This document shows positions 38,500 to 48,058 of a stretch of 64,000 nucleotides of DNA, piece by piece. The position numbers were made by a program, and so were the translations under genes. Source of the DNA: Luteimonas chenhongjianii (GTDB lineage Bacteria; Pseudomonadota; Gammaproteobacteria; Xanthomonadales; Xanthomonadaceae); NCBI RefSeq assembly GCF_002327105.1, contig NZ_CP023406.1, forward strand, positions 1,240,001-1,304,000, in the 5' to 3' direction. The first letter of the stretch is position 1. Each line of letters opens with the position of its first letter. The notes beneath the pieces were generated by a model that had not been told where the DNA came from, searched no databases, and saw nothing but the letters and a program-made list of their open reading frames with translations.

Positions 38500-39351
38500 T
38501 CAGTCGTGTCCCTTGCGTGGCGGCAGGCCGGAAACGTCGCGGCCCGGCACCTGCACCACGCGCAGGGTTTCGGCGTCGAGCTGAAGCGCGGTGAGCTTGC
38601 CGCCCCACACCGCACCGGTGTCGAGTGCGTGCACGCCGTGGCCGATGAACAGTCCCAGCGTCGACCAGTGGCCGCAGGCGATCTTGAGATCGCGATCGGC
38701 GCGGCCGGGCACTTCGTACCAGGGGTAGAGGCCGGGCTGCTGGGTCCCGGGCTTGCCCTTTTCGTCAAAGGCGATACGTCCACGCGGGGCGCAGTAGCGC
38801 ATGCGCGTGAAGACGTTGATGATCGCGCGGTCGCGGTCATGGCCGGTGAGGTTGGGTGACCATGCCGGTCGATCGCCGTACATGTTGCGCAGCAGCTTGC
38901 GATAGCCCTCGCCGCGGAGCTTGTGTTCGACCTCGCGCGCGTGGCGCTGGGCGAGCTCGACGTCCCAGCGCGGCGCCAGGCCCGCGTGCAGCATCATCCA
39001 GCCCAGTTCGCGGTCCACGTGCAGCAAGGGGCAGGTGCGCAGCCAGTCGAGCAGCACGTCGCGATCATGGGCGAACAGTACGCCCTGCAGGTCCGAGTTG
39101 ACCTTGCGCTGGTCTTCCTCCCGGCGCTCGGCGATCGCAAGCAGCGACAGATCGTGGTTGCCCAGCACGCTGACGACGTTTTCGCGCAGCGAGTGCACCA
39201 GGCGCAGCGTCTCGATCGATTCGCCGCCACGATTGACCAGATCGCCGCAGAACCACAGGCGGTCGACCGCCGGGTCGAAGCGGATCGCTTCGAGCAGCCT
39301 TTGGGTGGGGCCGTAGCAGCCCTGCAGATCGCCGATCGCCCAGATCGCCAT
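38500..39351 (-). CDS. apaH: Symmetrical bis(5'-nucleosyl)-tetraphosphatase
   Basis: This 283-residue calcineurin-like phosphoesterase splits Ap4A into two ADP. Metal-binding motifs are GDLQGCY near the N-terminus (the Gln variant is common in ApaH of pseudomonads), GDLVNRG, GNHDLSLL and later His residues. Its ATG overlaps the apaG stop by one base. It is the last gene of the lptD-to-apaH run. Confidence 0.95.
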   Translation of the reverse strand: MAIWAIGDLQGCYGPTQRLLEAIRFDPAVDRLWFCGDLVNRGGESIETLRLVHSLRENVVSVLGNHDLSLLAIAERREEDQRKVNSDLQGVLFAHDRDVLLDWLRTCPLLHVDRELGWMMLHAGLAPRWDVELAQRHAREVEHKLRGEGYRKLLRNMYGDRPAWSPNLTGHDRDRAIINVFTRMRYCAPRGRIAFDEKGKPGTQQPGLYPWYEVPGRADRDLKIACGHWSTLGLFIGHGVHALDTGAVWGGKLTALQLDAETLRVVQVPGRDVSGLPPRKGHD

Positions 39352-39734
39352 CAGTGCAGGGTTCGCGGGATCGACAGCGTGAACGGCGGAATCGGAGCGT
39401 CGAAATGCGCGCCGTCGTCGCCCATCATGTCGTACGAGCCTTCCATTGTTCCGACCGCGGTGGAGAGCACCGCGCCGGAGGTGTAGATGAAGTCCTCGCC
39501 CGGCTCGAGCCGCGGCTGTTCGCCGACGACGCCGTCGCCGTGGACTTCCTCGGTCTTGCCATTGGCATCGGTGATGACCCAGTGGCGCCCCAGCAGCTGC
39601 GCCGGCAGGCGACCGACGTTGCGGATGCGGATCGTGTAGGCGAAGACGTAACGGTCGTCATCGGGCTGCGATTCCTCATCGAGGAATCGCGTCGCGATCT
39701 GGATTTCCAGTGTGTAGTCGGCAGTCTCGTCCAT
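39351..39734 (-). CDS. apaG: Co2+/Mg2+ efflux-associated protein ApaG
   Basis: This 127-residue immunoglobulin-like fold protein has family motifs [40 protein letters not shown] and YTSGAVL. Its molecular role is poorly defined; it is almost always encoded between ksgA and apaH, as here. The start at 39734 gives the family length; an in-frame ATG at 39761 is an alternative. Confidence 0.94.
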   Translation of the reverse strand: MDETADYTLEIQIATRFLDEESQPDDDRYVFAYTIRIRNVGRLPAQLLGRHWVITDANGKTEEVHGDGVVGEQPRLEPGEDFIYTSGAVLSTAVGTMEGSYDMMGDDGAHFDAPIPPFTLSIPRTLH

Positions 39735-39772
39735 GTCGCGCACAGTGTATCCGGAGGCCATGAATGCTTCGA

Positions 39773-40582
39773 CTACGCCGCTACCGGATGGTTCGCCAGC
39801 CGCACGAAATCGGCGACCGACAGCTGCTCCGCACGCAACTGCGGATCGATGCCTGCGGCGGCGATGGCATCGCTGTCCATCAGTGTCGAGACCGCGTTGC
39901 GCAGTGTCTTGCGGCGCTGTCCGAACGCGGCGCGCACGATGTCGGCAAAGCGGCGTGGATCGACGATTCCGATCGTCTCGGCCGGACGCGGGGTCAGCCG
40001 CACGACGGCCGAGTCGACCTTGGGCGCCGGCCGGAACGCGCCGGGACCGACGACGAACAGCATCGTCACTTCGCAATAGGCCTGCAGCATCACGCTCAGG
40101 CGCCCGTAGACCTTGCTGCCAGGGCCCGAAGCCATGCGCTCGACCACTTCCTTCTGCAGCATGAAATGCATGTCGGTGATGGCCGCGGCGTGGTCGAGCG
40201 CGTGGAACAGGATCGGCGACGAGAGGTTGTAGGGCAGGTTGCCGACCAGCCGGATCGGCGCGCCGTCCGCGAGCGCCGTGAAGTCGACATCCAGCACGTT
40301 GGCGTGGATGAGGGTGAGCGCGCCGTGCGGCGCCGCCTGCACCGTCAGTGGCTCGAGCAGGTCGCGGTCGAACTCGATCGCGGTCAGCGCGCCGTGGCGC
40401 GCCAGCAGCGGGAATGTCATCGCGCCCTGACCTGGTCCGATCTCGACGAGTCGCTCCCCGGGCTTCGGATTCACCGCTTGCACGATGCGATCCACGACGC
40501 CTCTCTCGTGCAGGAAGTTCTGGCCGAGCGATTTTTTCGCCGGCTCGGAGAAAGTGCCGGGAGTTGCAGGGGAACGCGTCAT
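39773..40582 (-). CDS. ksgA: 16S rRNA (adenine-1518/1519 N6)-dimethyltransferase
   Basis: This 269-residue enzyme dimethylates two adenines in helix 45 of 16S rRNA late in 30S assembly. Motifs are the N-terminal [12 protein letters not shown]-binding [10 protein letters not shown], and catalytic NLPYN. The C-terminal helical domain ends with [14 protein letters not shown] at 40582 removes an unconserved upstream extension. It precedes apaG by 38 nt. Confidence 0.95.
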   Translation of the reverse strand: MTRSPATPGTFSEPAKKSLGQNFLHERGVVDRIVQAVNPKPGERLVEIGPGQGAMTFPLLARHGALTAIEFDRDLLEPLTVQAAPHGALTLIHANVLDVDFTALADGAPIRLVGNLPYNLSSPILFHALDHAAAITDMHFMLQKEVVERMASGPGSKVYGRLSVMLQAYCEVTMLFVVGPGAFRPAPKVDSAVVRLTPRPAETIGIVDPRRFADIVRAAFGQRRKTLRNAVSTLMDSDAIAAAGIDPQLRAEQLSVADFVRLANHPVAA

Positions 40583-40616
40583 CGTGGGAACAGCCGTTGC
40601 GGACGAATGGGAAGGC

Positions 40617-40958
40617 TTACAGCAGGCGCGTGCCGGGGGCGACATCGCCGTCGGGAATGCACAGTCGGACATGGCCGTCGGCGTCGTGGAAGCCGGTGAC
40701 CAGGCATTCCGACATCAGCGGCCCGATCTGCTTGGGCGGGAAATTGACCACGCCCACCACGAGGCGCCCGACGAGGGACTCCGGCGTGTAGTGCGCGGTG
40801 ACCTGTGCGCTGGACTTGCGCACGCCGATGTCGGGGCCGAAGTCGACATGCAGCACATAGGCGGCACGGCGTGCAGCCGCGAACGGCTCGGCGGAAATCA
40901 CGCGGCCGACGCGCAGGTCCACCCGCATGAAGTCGTCCCAGTGGATCGTCCCGCTCAC
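40617..40958 (-). CDS. csaA: tRNA-binding-domain protein CsaA
   Basis: This 113-residue OB-fold protein is of the CsaA type, related to the C-terminal domain of MetG. It has the core DFMRVDLRVGRV and VVNFPPKQIGPLMSE. CsaA has export-chaperone activity in Bacillus and binds tRNA-like ligands. The GTG at 40958 overlaps the pdxA stop by GTGA and gives the family length. Its presence between pdxA and ksgA is an addition to the textbook lptD-surA-pdxA-ksgA order. Confidence 0.85.
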   Translation of the reverse strand: MSGTIHWDDFMRVDLRVGRVISAEPFAAARRAAYVLHVDFGPDIGVRKSSAQVTAHYTPESLVGRLVVGVVNFPPKQIGPLMSECLVTGFHDADGHVRLCIPDGDVAPGTRLL

Positions 40959-41938
40959 CGGCCCGCCATACGGTTGCGGCCCAGGCGCGCGCACTGGTCG
41001 ATGGCCGCGAACAGGCTGGAGGGATCCGCCCGGCCGCTGCCGGCCAGCTCGAGCGCCGTGCCGTGGTCGACCGCGACCCGTGGGTAGGGCAGGCCGAGGG
41101 TCATGTTCACCGCATGCTCGAAGCCGCTGTACTTGAGCACGGGCAGGCCCTGGTCGTGGTACATCGCCAGCACCGCATCCACATTCGCCAGCCGTGAGGG
41201 GAGGAAAGCGGTGTCCGCGGGCAGCGGCCCTTCGAGCATCAAGCCGCGCGCATCACGCAGGTGCGCCAGTACCGGCTCGATGGTCTGCAGCTCTTCATGG
41301 CCGAGATGGCCCGCTTCGCCCGCATGCGGGTTGAGCCCCAGCACCGCGATGCGCGGGCTCTCGATGCGGAAGTCGCGGCGCAGCGCGCCATCAAGGATGC
41401 CGATGACCCGCTCCAGCAACGGCGCGGTGATCGCGTCGGGGACCGCGCGCAGCGGCAGATGCGTGGTCGCGAGCGCGACCCGCAGCAGCGGATTGGCGAG
41501 CATCATCACGACCTCGCAGCCAGCGTCGGTCGCCAGCAGCTCGGTGGTCCCGGTATAGGCCACCCCGCCGGCGTTGATCGCGGCCTTGTGGACAGGTCCG
41601 GTGACCATGCCATCGAAGTCGCCCTGGCGGCAGCCCGCGGCTGCGAAGAGCAGGCCCTCGATGATGCTGCGCGCATTGCGCGGATCCGGCCTGCCGAGCG
41701 CAGCCGGGGCCAGATGGGGGATGTCGATCAGGCGCAAGGTCCCGGGGGCCACGTCGATGGCATCGGGATCGGTGAAGGCGATGGGCAGGCCGATCGCATC
41801 GGCCGCGCGCTGCAGGCTGTCACGATCACCGATGGCGACCAGCGTGCAGTCGCTGGCGCGCCAGGCGGCGCGCACGCACAACTCCGGGCCGACGCCGGCC
41901 GGTTCGCCCGGGACCAGCGCCAACCGCGGACGGGTCAT
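40955..41938 (-). CDS. pdxA: 4-hydroxythreonine-4-phosphate dehydrogenase
   Basis: This 327-residue enzyme of pyridoxal phosphate synthesis oxidises 4-phosphohydroxy-threonine. Family motifs are LVPGEPAGVGPEL at the N-terminus, GPVHKAAIN, NPHAGE and MYHDQGLPVLKY, with metal-binding His residues and the end VDHGTALELAGSG. It begins one base after the surA stop. Confidence 0.95.
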   Translation of the reverse strand: MTRPRLALVPGEPAGVGPELCVRAAWRASDCTLVAIGDRDSLQRAADAIGLPIAFTDPDAIDVAPGTLRLIDIPHLAPAALGRPDPRNARSIIEGLLFAAAGCRQGDFDGMVTGPVHKAAINAGGVAYTGTTELLATDAGCEVVMMLANPLLRVALATTHLPLRAVPDAITAPLLERVIGILDGALRRDFRIESPRIAVLGLNPHAGEAGHLGHEELQTIEPVLAHLRDARGLMLEGPLPADTAFLPSRLANVDAVLAMYHDQGLPVLKYSGFEHAVNMTLGLPYPRVAVDHGTALELAGSGRADPSSLFAAIDQCARLGRNRMAGR

Positions 41939-41939
41939 T

Positions 41940-43253
41940 TCAGCCGCCGATCTCGGGGTCGCGATTCGGCCCGACGCGCACGCTCACGTAGGCCTCGCCG
42001 CGCAGTTCGCGCACGTAACGGTCCCACTCGTCCTCGAGCTTGCGCTGGCCGATGGCCTCGCGGACCTGGGCGCGGCGGTTGTCGGCGTTGCCGGCGGTCT
42101 GGCGCGTGGCCTGACGCTGGACGATGTGCCAGCCCGCCTGGGTGCGGAAGGGCTGCGACACGTCGCCGTCGCCGATCGCCGCGACCTGGCTGCCGAAATC
42201 CGGGCCGAACTGGTCCTGGGTGAACCAGCCCAGATCGCCACCGCTGGCCTTGGTGCTGGCGTCGTCCGAGTTCTCACGGGCAAGCTCGGCGAAGTCGGCG
42301 CCGCCGACGATGCGGGCACGCAGGCTGTCGGCGCGGGCCTTGGCCGCGGCATCGTCACCCGGCTGCGCACGCAGCAGGATATGGCGCGCCTGGAATTCAG
42401 TGACCGAGCCGGCCCCGGACGACTGCGCAGCATCGCGCCGGTCCACCAGCTGCAGCAGCTGGAAGCCGCTCGGGCCGCGGATCGGGCCGATGATCTGACC
42501 GGGCTGCAGGTCGGTGACCGCAGTGGCGAACGCAGCCGGGATCTCGTCGGCGCGGCGCCAGCCAAGATCACCGCCTTCGAGGGCGTTGGGGCTGTCGGAA
42601 TAGCGAACGGCCGCGGCGGAGAACTCCATCTCGTTGCGGTCGAGCAGCGACTTGATGCCGTCGATCTTCTGCTGGCCGGTCTGGATCTGCTCGGGTGTCG
42701 CGCCTTCCGGCAAAGCCACCAGGATGTGCGCCAGACGGTACTGGGCACCGGTGGCCTGTGCCGACAGGGCGGCTTCGACCTCGGCGTCGCTGACCGAGAT
42801 GCGGGTCTGCGCGAAGCGCTGGCGCATGCGCTGGATCAGCAACTCGTCGCGCAGAGAGTCGCGGAAATCGTCGAAGGACATCCCGTCGCCGGCGAGCTGG
42901 CGGCGCAGCTGGTCGATCGTGAAGTTGTTCTGCTGGGCGATCGCGGCAATCGCCTGGTCGACGTCCTGGTCGCTCACGCGCACGCCGGTGCGCTGGGCGG
43001 TCGCCGTCTGCAGGCGCAGCGTGATGAGGCGCTCGAGCACCTGACGCTCGAGGATATCCTGCGGTGGCAGTTGGTCCTGGCGCGTCGCGTACTGGCCACG
43101 GATGTTGGCCACGGCGCGCTCAAGCTCGCTGGCGAGGATCACGTCCTCGTCGACGACGGCGGCGATGCGGTCGAGTGGCTGCAGGTCCTGGGCGCTCGCG
43201 GACGCTGCGAACAGCGCGGCCGCGGCAGCGAGGGAAAGGATGAATGTCTTCAT
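41940..43253 (-). CDS. surA: Periplasmic chaperone/peptidyl-prolyl isomerase SurA
   Basis: This 437-residue periplasmic chaperone for outer-membrane proteins, including LptD, has a signal peptide (first 20 residues, ending ASA) and an N-terminal SurA domain (LDRIAAVVDEDVI). Two parvulin domains follow, near residues 175-275 and 285-385 (SDSPNALEGGDLGW, and the second with KASGGDLGWF). A short C-terminal helix ends the protein. It overlaps lptD by ATGA, so chaperone and client are coupled. Confidence 0.95.
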   Translation of the reverse strand: MKTFILSLAAAAALFAASASAQDLQPLDRIAAVVDEDVILASELERAVANIRGQYATRQDQLPPQDILERQVLERLITLRLQTATAQRTGVRVSDQDVDQAIAAIAQQNNFTIDQLRRQLAGDGMSFDDFRDSLRDELLIQRMRQRFAQTRISVSDAEVEAALSAQATGAQYRLAHILVALPEGATPEQIQTGQQKIDGIKSLLDRNEMEFSAAAVRYSDSPNALEGGDLGWRRADEIPAAFATAVTDLQPGQIIGPIRGPSGFQLLQLVDRRDAAQSSGAGSVTEFQARHILLRAQPGDDAAAKARADSLRARIVGGADFAELARENSDDASTKASGGDLGWFTQDQFGPDFGSQVAAIGDGDVSQPFRTQAGWHIVQRQATRQTAGNADNRRAQVREAIGQRKLEDEWDRYVRELRGEAYVSVRVGPNRDPEIGG

Positions 43254-45718
43254 TGGCTCAGGCCGGGGGTGAGGGTCTCATCGTCGTCGCTGTTGCGCAG
43301 CTCGGACGGCGGCACGAGATAGAGATCGTCGCGGTAATAACCGAGAATAGCACGGCGCAAACGGTCCTCCGTGTTCGGTCCGGCAGAGCCCAGGCCCTTG
43401 AGTTCGAGCTCGAACATGATCGCGTTGTTCAGCTCACCCTGGCGATTGCGCAGGTAGCGGCGAGCGACGACGCGGGCCGCCAGGCAGCAGCTGTCCCACT
43501 GGACGCCGGCGATCGCTTCGAGCAGCCGGTCGTCGGTGAACGAATAGTAATAGCGTCCGACCACGCTCCAGGCCGGGCTGACCGGATACAGGAACGACAG
43601 GTCGACCTGTTCGATCAGCTCGGCGCGGCGGCGATAGGCGAAATTGACGATGCCCTCCTCGCCGATCAGGTAGCGCGTCCGCAGCGACATCAGATCTTCC
43701 CGGCGGAACTTCGGATCCCACTGGTAGGCGCCGCTGACCGTCCAGCGGTCGTTGATCGCATAGGTGGCGTCGGTGACCCAGGCCGAGCGGCCCTTTTCGA
43801 CCTCGGCCTCACCCGGAAGAGTGACCCGGGAATCGGACAGGTAGACGATCTGACCGAGGCTTGCGGAGAGCTTTTCGCGTCCGTCCGATTCGCGGATCAG
43901 CCGCGTGCTCATGGCCATCGTGATCTGGTTGGCGTCGGCCTGCCGGTCGGCGCCAGAGTAACGGTTGTCGCGGAACAGCTGACCCCAGCCGAACGTCAAC
44001 GGGACAGTGTCGAACACTGGCAATGCGGACTGGTCGCGGTAGGGCGAGTGCAGATAGAACACTCGCGGCTCGATCGTGTGCAGGTAGTCCTCGCCGCGCC
44101 AGCGGGTGTTGCGGTCGAAAAACAGGCCTGCGTCGATCGAGCTGATCGGCTGGCTGCGGCTGGGTGAGCTGTTGCGGTACAGCGCGAGCGTGTCGGCGGG
44201 AACGGCCTGGTCCCCCGGGATTCCGAGTTCGGCGCGGGCGCGCTGCGCGGCGATCTGGTCGGTAAGTTCGCGGTCAAGCGAATACGCGGTATGGCGCCAG
44301 GCGAGGGTCGGACGCACGAACCAGGCCGCGCCCTCGAACGGCAGCGACACATAGGGCTTGATGTCGACCCGGCTGCCGCCCGGTCGCACGACAGGATCCA
44401 GATGCGAGAAGCGGGTGGCGGTGCTGTCGACGCCGGTAGTGATCCAGCGACCGTACGGCCGTTGCCACGTGAAGGACGCATGCGGCAGGCGGTTGTAGGG
44501 AAGGATCCACTCCGGCAGCGTGTAATCGGTCAGCAGCTGATAGTCGGCGAGCACGCTCGCGTTCCAGTAGCCCAGATCCCCCGATGTGCCCTGGCCGAAT
44601 ACGCCGATCTGGCTCTGGGCGCTGATCGCCGAGCCGGCGTCGACGTTGTTGCTCGCGTCCTCCAGGTAACGCGGATCGCTCATCCAGGTGAGGTTGGTGC
44701 GCCCCTGCCAGGTGGGGTTGATGTCGAGCGAGCCGCCGAAGTTTAAGAAGCCGCGGTCGTCCTTGCGCCGGTTCTCGACGATCGGTACTTCCTCGGCCTC
44801 GCGCTCCCGCTCGCGCTCCGCCAGCTTGTCGGACGGCAGGTAGGCGGCATCGAGTTCACCGCGCGCGCGGCTGGTCTGGAAGCGGAACTCGGTGCCCAGC
44901 TGCACGCCGCGCCGGCTCATGAAGCGCGGTTCGAGCGTCATGTCGTAGTTGGGCGCGAGATTGAGATAGATCGGCTGGGTGTAGTCGAATCCGTTGCGAC
45001 TGGACTGCGAGATCCGCGGGAACAGCAGACCGGAGAGCCTGCGCTCGTCGATCGGGAAGCGGAACCACGGCACGTACAGCACCGGTACCTTGCCCACGCG
45101 CAGGGTCGCATTGCGCGCGGTGCCCATGCCCATGTCGGTATCGATGTCGATCTGGCCCGCCCGTAGCTCCCACCACCGGTCGCTGGGGGTGCATGTCGAA
45201 TAGGTCGAACCGAGCAGCGCGCCGACGGCGCCGTCCATGCGGATGTGGTCCGCGCCACCATTGCCCCGCCGCTCGGTGAGCTGGTAACGGACGGCATCCA
45301 TCCGGTAGGACTCGGAGATCGTGTCGCCTTCGACACGGTCGGCCACAACGCGCATGCCGCGGTCCTGGTACCGCACGTTGCCGTTCGCGACAAAGGTGCC
45401 GTCCTCCTGGGAGAACTGCAGGTCGTCGGTGCCCAGAAACTGGTCACCGCGGCGCAGGGTCACGTTGCCGCTCACGTTGCCGGTGAAATCGGAGTCCATG
45501 CCCGACAGGCCATCGAGGGCATCGCCATCGATGTCGGTCGGCTGCCGCTCGCGATCCTCGACCGTGCCGACTGGCGCCTGAGCGTCGGCGAACGCCGGCA
45601 CCGCATCCTCGATCGGGCACAGGGCCCAGTAGTTCGGACGCAATGCATCGTCGGCCTGGGCGGACAGCGACACCGCAATACAGAACGGCAGGGGAAGCAG
45701 GCGGAGGGCTGTGCGCAC
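43250..45718 (-). CDS. lptD: LPS-assembly outer-membrane protein LptD
   Basis: This protein of about 822 residues inserts lipopolysaccharide into the outer leaflet together with LptE. The GTG at 45716-45718 gives a signal peptide (ALRLLPLPFCIAVSLSAQA). The OstA/LptA-like N-domain covers about residues 60-180 (GNVSGNVTL, GTDDLQFS, VRYQDRGMRVVADRVEG). A beta-barrel of about 550 residues follows. Disulfide cysteines match the family: one in ALCPIED near residue 34, one in STCTPSD and the late Cys-Cys pair in WDSCCLAARV. The start is uncertain because the frame is open further upstream. Confidence 0.92.
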   Translation of the reverse strand: MRTALRLLPLPFCIAVSLSAQADDALRPNYWALCPIEDAVPAFADAQAPVGTVEDRERQPTDIDGDALDGLSGMDSDFTGNVSGNVTLRRGDQFLGTDDLQFSQEDGTFVANGNVRYQDRGMRVVADRVEGDTISESYRMDAVRYQLTERRGNGGADHIRMDGAVGALLGSTYSTCTPSDRWWELRAGQIDIDTDMGMGTARNATLRVGKVPVLYVPWFRFPIDERRLSGLLFPRISQSSRNGFDYTQPIYLNLAPNYDMTLEPRFMSRRGVQLGTEFRFQTSRARGELDAAYLPSDKLAEREREREAEEVPIVENRRKDDRGFLNFGGSLDINPTWQGRTNLTWMSDPRYLEDASNNVDAGSAISAQSQIGVFGQGTSGDLGYWNASVLADYQLLTDYTLPEWILPYNRLPHASFTWQRPYGRWITTGVDSTATRFSHLDPVVRPGGSRVDIKPYVSLPFEGAAWFVRPTLAWRHTAYSLDRELTDQIAAQRARAELGIPGDQAVPADTLALYRNSSPSRSQPISSIDAGLFFDRNTRWRGEDYLHTIEPRVFYLHSPYRDQSALPVFDTVPLTFGWGQLFRDNRYSGADRQADANQITMAMSTRLIRESDGREKLSASLGQIVYLSDSRVTLPGEAEVEKGRSAWVTDATYAINDRWTVSGAYQWDPKFRREDLMSLRTRYLIGEEGIVNFAYRRRAELIEQVDLSFLYPVSPAWSVVGRYYYSFTDDRLLEAIAGVQWDSCCLAARVVARRYLRNRQGELNNAIMFELELKGLGSAGPNTEDRLRRAILGYYRDDLYLVPPSELRNSDDDETLTPGLSQ

Positions 45719-45861
45719 GGTGGGTTCGTTCAGCAGGGGAAAACGGGCGCCAGCATGACCGATCACCGGGACAGCGGCAATGCGCCCCCGTGACAGCTCG
45801 TTCACGTTATTTGCGGGTCGAATCACCGTGCTCCGGCCCCCGGTGGGCGCTCCGATCCGCC

Positions 45862-46815
45862 TCAGGCCGACAGCGCGCGCAGGTGGGCGACACTGCATTC
45901 GCGCAATGCCTGCAGGTCGTAACCGCCTTCGAGCATCGAGACCAGCCGGCCCTCGCAGAACCGGTCGGCGAGGGCCACGAGCTCGCCGCTCAGCCAGCCG
46001 ATGTCTTCGGCCTCGAGCTGGAGCTGGGCCAGCGGGTCCCGCCAGTGCGCGTCGAAACCGGCCGAGACCAGGATCAGTTGCGGTGCGAATGCCTCGATCT
46101 CCGGCAGCAGCCGCTCACGCCACGCCTCGCAGAAATGCTGGCTGCCGGTTCCCGGTGCCAGCGGCACATTGACGATGTTGCCCACCCCCCGCTCGCGGCG
46201 CGTGCCGGTGTCGGGAAACAGGGGCAGCTGGTGCGAACTGACGTACTGCACCCGCGGCTCCGCCTCGAAGATGGCCTGGGTGCCGTTGCCGTGGTGCACG
46301 TCGAAATCGACGACCGAGACACGGGCCAGTCCGTACCGGTCGAGCGCATGCGCGGCGGCGACGGCGATGTTGTTGAACAGGCAGAAGCCCATCGCGATGT
46401 CACCGGTCGCGTGGTGGCCGGGTGGGCGGACCGCGCAGAACACGCGAGTGGCGCTGCCGTCGAAGACGGTGTCGACGGCGGCGACTCCGGCGCCTGCGGC
46501 ATGCAGCGCGGCCTGCGCCGAGCCTGGCGAAAGCAACGTGTCGCTGTCGAGGGGGATGCGTCCCGTGGGGTGCGAATCGAGCACGGTCGCGAGCAGGGCG
46601 GGGCCGTGGACGCGCAGCAGCTGCCCCCGCGTCGCGGGTGGCGACTGGCGCAGATCAAGGTCGGGGAACGCGGCCCGCAGCGCCTCGATGACAGCGGCGA
46701 GGCGCTCCGGTCGCTCGGCATGGCCCGGGCCGGTGTCGTGGTCCAGGCAGCTCGGATGCGAGAACACCGGCACTCGCCGCTGGTCACCGTCGTCGAAGCC
46801 GACCGGGTGGTGCAT
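45862..46815 (-). CDS. Histone deacetylase-family amidohydrolase
   Basis: This 317-residue zinc hydrolase has the arginase/deacetylase fold. It shows HPSCLDHDTGPGHAERPERL at the N-terminus, RPPGHHA with the two catalytic His, DFDVHHGNGTQ and SAGFDAHWRDPL with zinc ligands, and LEGGYD. Bacterial members deacetylate acetylpolyamines, acetoin-pathway proteins or other amides; the substrate here is not visible. It begins 3 nt after the adenosyltransferase stop. Confidence 0.92.
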   Translation of the reverse strand: MHHPVGFDDGDQRRVPVFSHPSCLDHDTGPGHAERPERLAAVIEALRAAFPDLDLRQSPPATRGQLLRVHGPALLATVLDSHPTGRIPLDSDTLLSPGSAQAALHAAGAGVAAVDTVFDGSATRVFCAVRPPGHHATGDIAMGFCLFNNIAVAAAHALDRYGLARVSVVDFDVHHGNGTQAIFEAEPRVQYVSSHQLPLFPDTGTRRERGVGNIVNVPLAPGTGSQHFCEAWRERLLPEIEAFAPQLILVSAGFDAHWRDPLAQLQLEAEDIGWLSGELVALADRFCEGRLVSMLEGGYDLQALRECSVAHLRALSA

Positions 46816-46818
46816 CGT

Positions 46819-47370
46819 TCAGCGCCGCCGCTCGTGGTTCCAGAGCACCTCGCCGTGCCCGCTGGCGCGTGCCAGGACCCGGGCCAGCACGAACAGCAGA
46901 TCGGAAAGCCGGTTGAGATACCGCACCGCTTGCGGGCGGACATCCTCCGCCCTTGCGAGCGCGACCGCCTCGCGTTCGGCGCGGCGGACCACGGTGCGGG
47001 CGATGTGGCAACGCGCAGCCGCCTCGCCGCCGCCGGGCAGGATGAAATCCTTCAGTGGCGGCAGGTCGTCGTTGTAGCGGTCGAGCTGCTGCTCGAGACG
47101 CTCGATGTCGGCGTCCTCGATCGCGGCATGGCCGGGGATGCACAGCTCCCCGCCGAGGTCGAACAGCTGGTGCTGGACCGTGGTCAGCAGGCTGCGGATA
47201 TCGTCCGGAACCTCCGCCGCGAGCAGCAGGCCGAGCGTCGAGTTGGCTTCATCGACGGTGCCGTAGGCGGCGACCCGCAACGAGTCCTTGCCAACGCGCG
47301 CGCCGTCGCCGAGTCCGGTCGAGCCGTCGTCGCCGGTGCGGGTGTAGATCCTGGAGAGGCGGTTACCCAT
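46819..47370 (-). CDS. Cob(I)alamin adenosyltransferase (PduO type)
   Basis: This 183-residue enzyme adenosylates cob(I)alamin to make coenzyme B12. The N-terminal P-loop-like motif YTRTGDDGSTGLGDG, GTVDEANS, the FILPGGG segment and the RRAER and RYLNRLSDLLF motifs are all present. It lies between a DUF6580 membrane protein gene upstream and the deacetylase downstream on the same strand. Confidence 0.94.
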   Translation of the reverse strand: MGNRLSRIYTRTGDDGSTGLGDGARVGKDSLRVAAYGTVDEANSTLGLLLAAEVPDDIRSLLTTVQHQLFDLGGELCIPGHAAIEDADIERLEQQLDRYNDDLPPLKDFILPGGGEAAARCHIARTVVRRAEREAVALARAEDVRPQAVRYLNRLSDLLFVLARVLARASGHGEVLWNHERRR

Positions 47371-47422
47371 CGGCGTTCCCGGCTTGAGGACAGGAGCGGT
47401 CGGCAGCGCGATGCCGCAGGCG

Positions 47423-48019
47423 TCAGACCGTCTGTGCGCGCAGCATCGGGATGCGTGCGCGGAGCATCGCGAACCCGCCGAACAGCAGGGCGGAGTAGAA
47501 CAGCGTGCCGAGCACGGTCCACTTGAAGAATGGCACGGCTGCCACGTAGCACGGCATCAGGCCAGCCATGCAGGCAGCGTGGCCCGGCACCGACATGGCG
47601 GTCAGCCACACCGCGAAATTGCTGACCGCGAAGAACACCACCGAACCCGCCAGCGAGTAACCGAGGACCCGCCCGCCGGTGACCCGGCCGCGCAGGCCGT
47701 AGGCCAGCACCACGATCAGCGCCATGCAGGCGTAATTGATCAGCAGGCTGGGGGCGTACACCGAGCTCGTGAAGTACTCCATGAATGATCCGCCGCGAAC
47801 CAGGCCCAGTGCGAGATCCGACAGCGCCATCACCAGCAGTGGCACGGCAACGGCCAGGCCGCGGTGCGCGAAGAAGGCGCCGGCAAACAGGGCGACGGCC
47901 ACGACAGGCGCGAAGTTGGGCGGCATCGGCAGGAACCGGCTGAGCGCGGCGACGACGATCATCACGGCCAACATCAGCGGACCCGGAGCCAGCAACGCAT
48001 CGGACAGAGGACGGTTCAT
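47423..48019 (-). CDS. DUF6580-type membrane protein, possible small transporter
   Basis: This 198-residue protein has about six transmembrane helices and the pattern PPNFAPVVAVALFAGAFF near residues 33-50, which I associate with DUF6580. The size and topology resemble the substrate-binding S subunits of ECF transporters. Cys98 sits in a predicted helix (INYACMAL). It is 52 nt upstream of the cobalamin adenosyltransferase on the same strand, which makes a corrinoid-related role thinkable but unproven. No cobalamin riboswitch fits in the short gap to divergent ubiH. Confidence 0.75.
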   Translation of the reverse strand: MNRPLSDALLAPGPLMLAVMIVVAALSRFLPMPPNFAPVVAVALFAGAFFAHRGLAVAVPLLVMALSDLALGLVRGGSFMEYFTSSVYAPSLLINYACMALIVVLAYGLRGRVTGGRVLGYSLAGSVVFFAVSNFAVWLTAMSVPGHAACMAGLMPCYVAAVPFFKWTVLGTLFYSALLFGGFAMLRARIPMLRAQTV

Positions 48020-48058
48020 CGGGCAGCGTTCGGACAATGGGGGCGTTAGCATAGCGCA

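Noticed and set aside
39330-39351. ApaH motif GDLQG instead of GDVHG
   Set aside because: The Gln form is common in ApaH from pseudomonads and relatives and does not signal inactivity.
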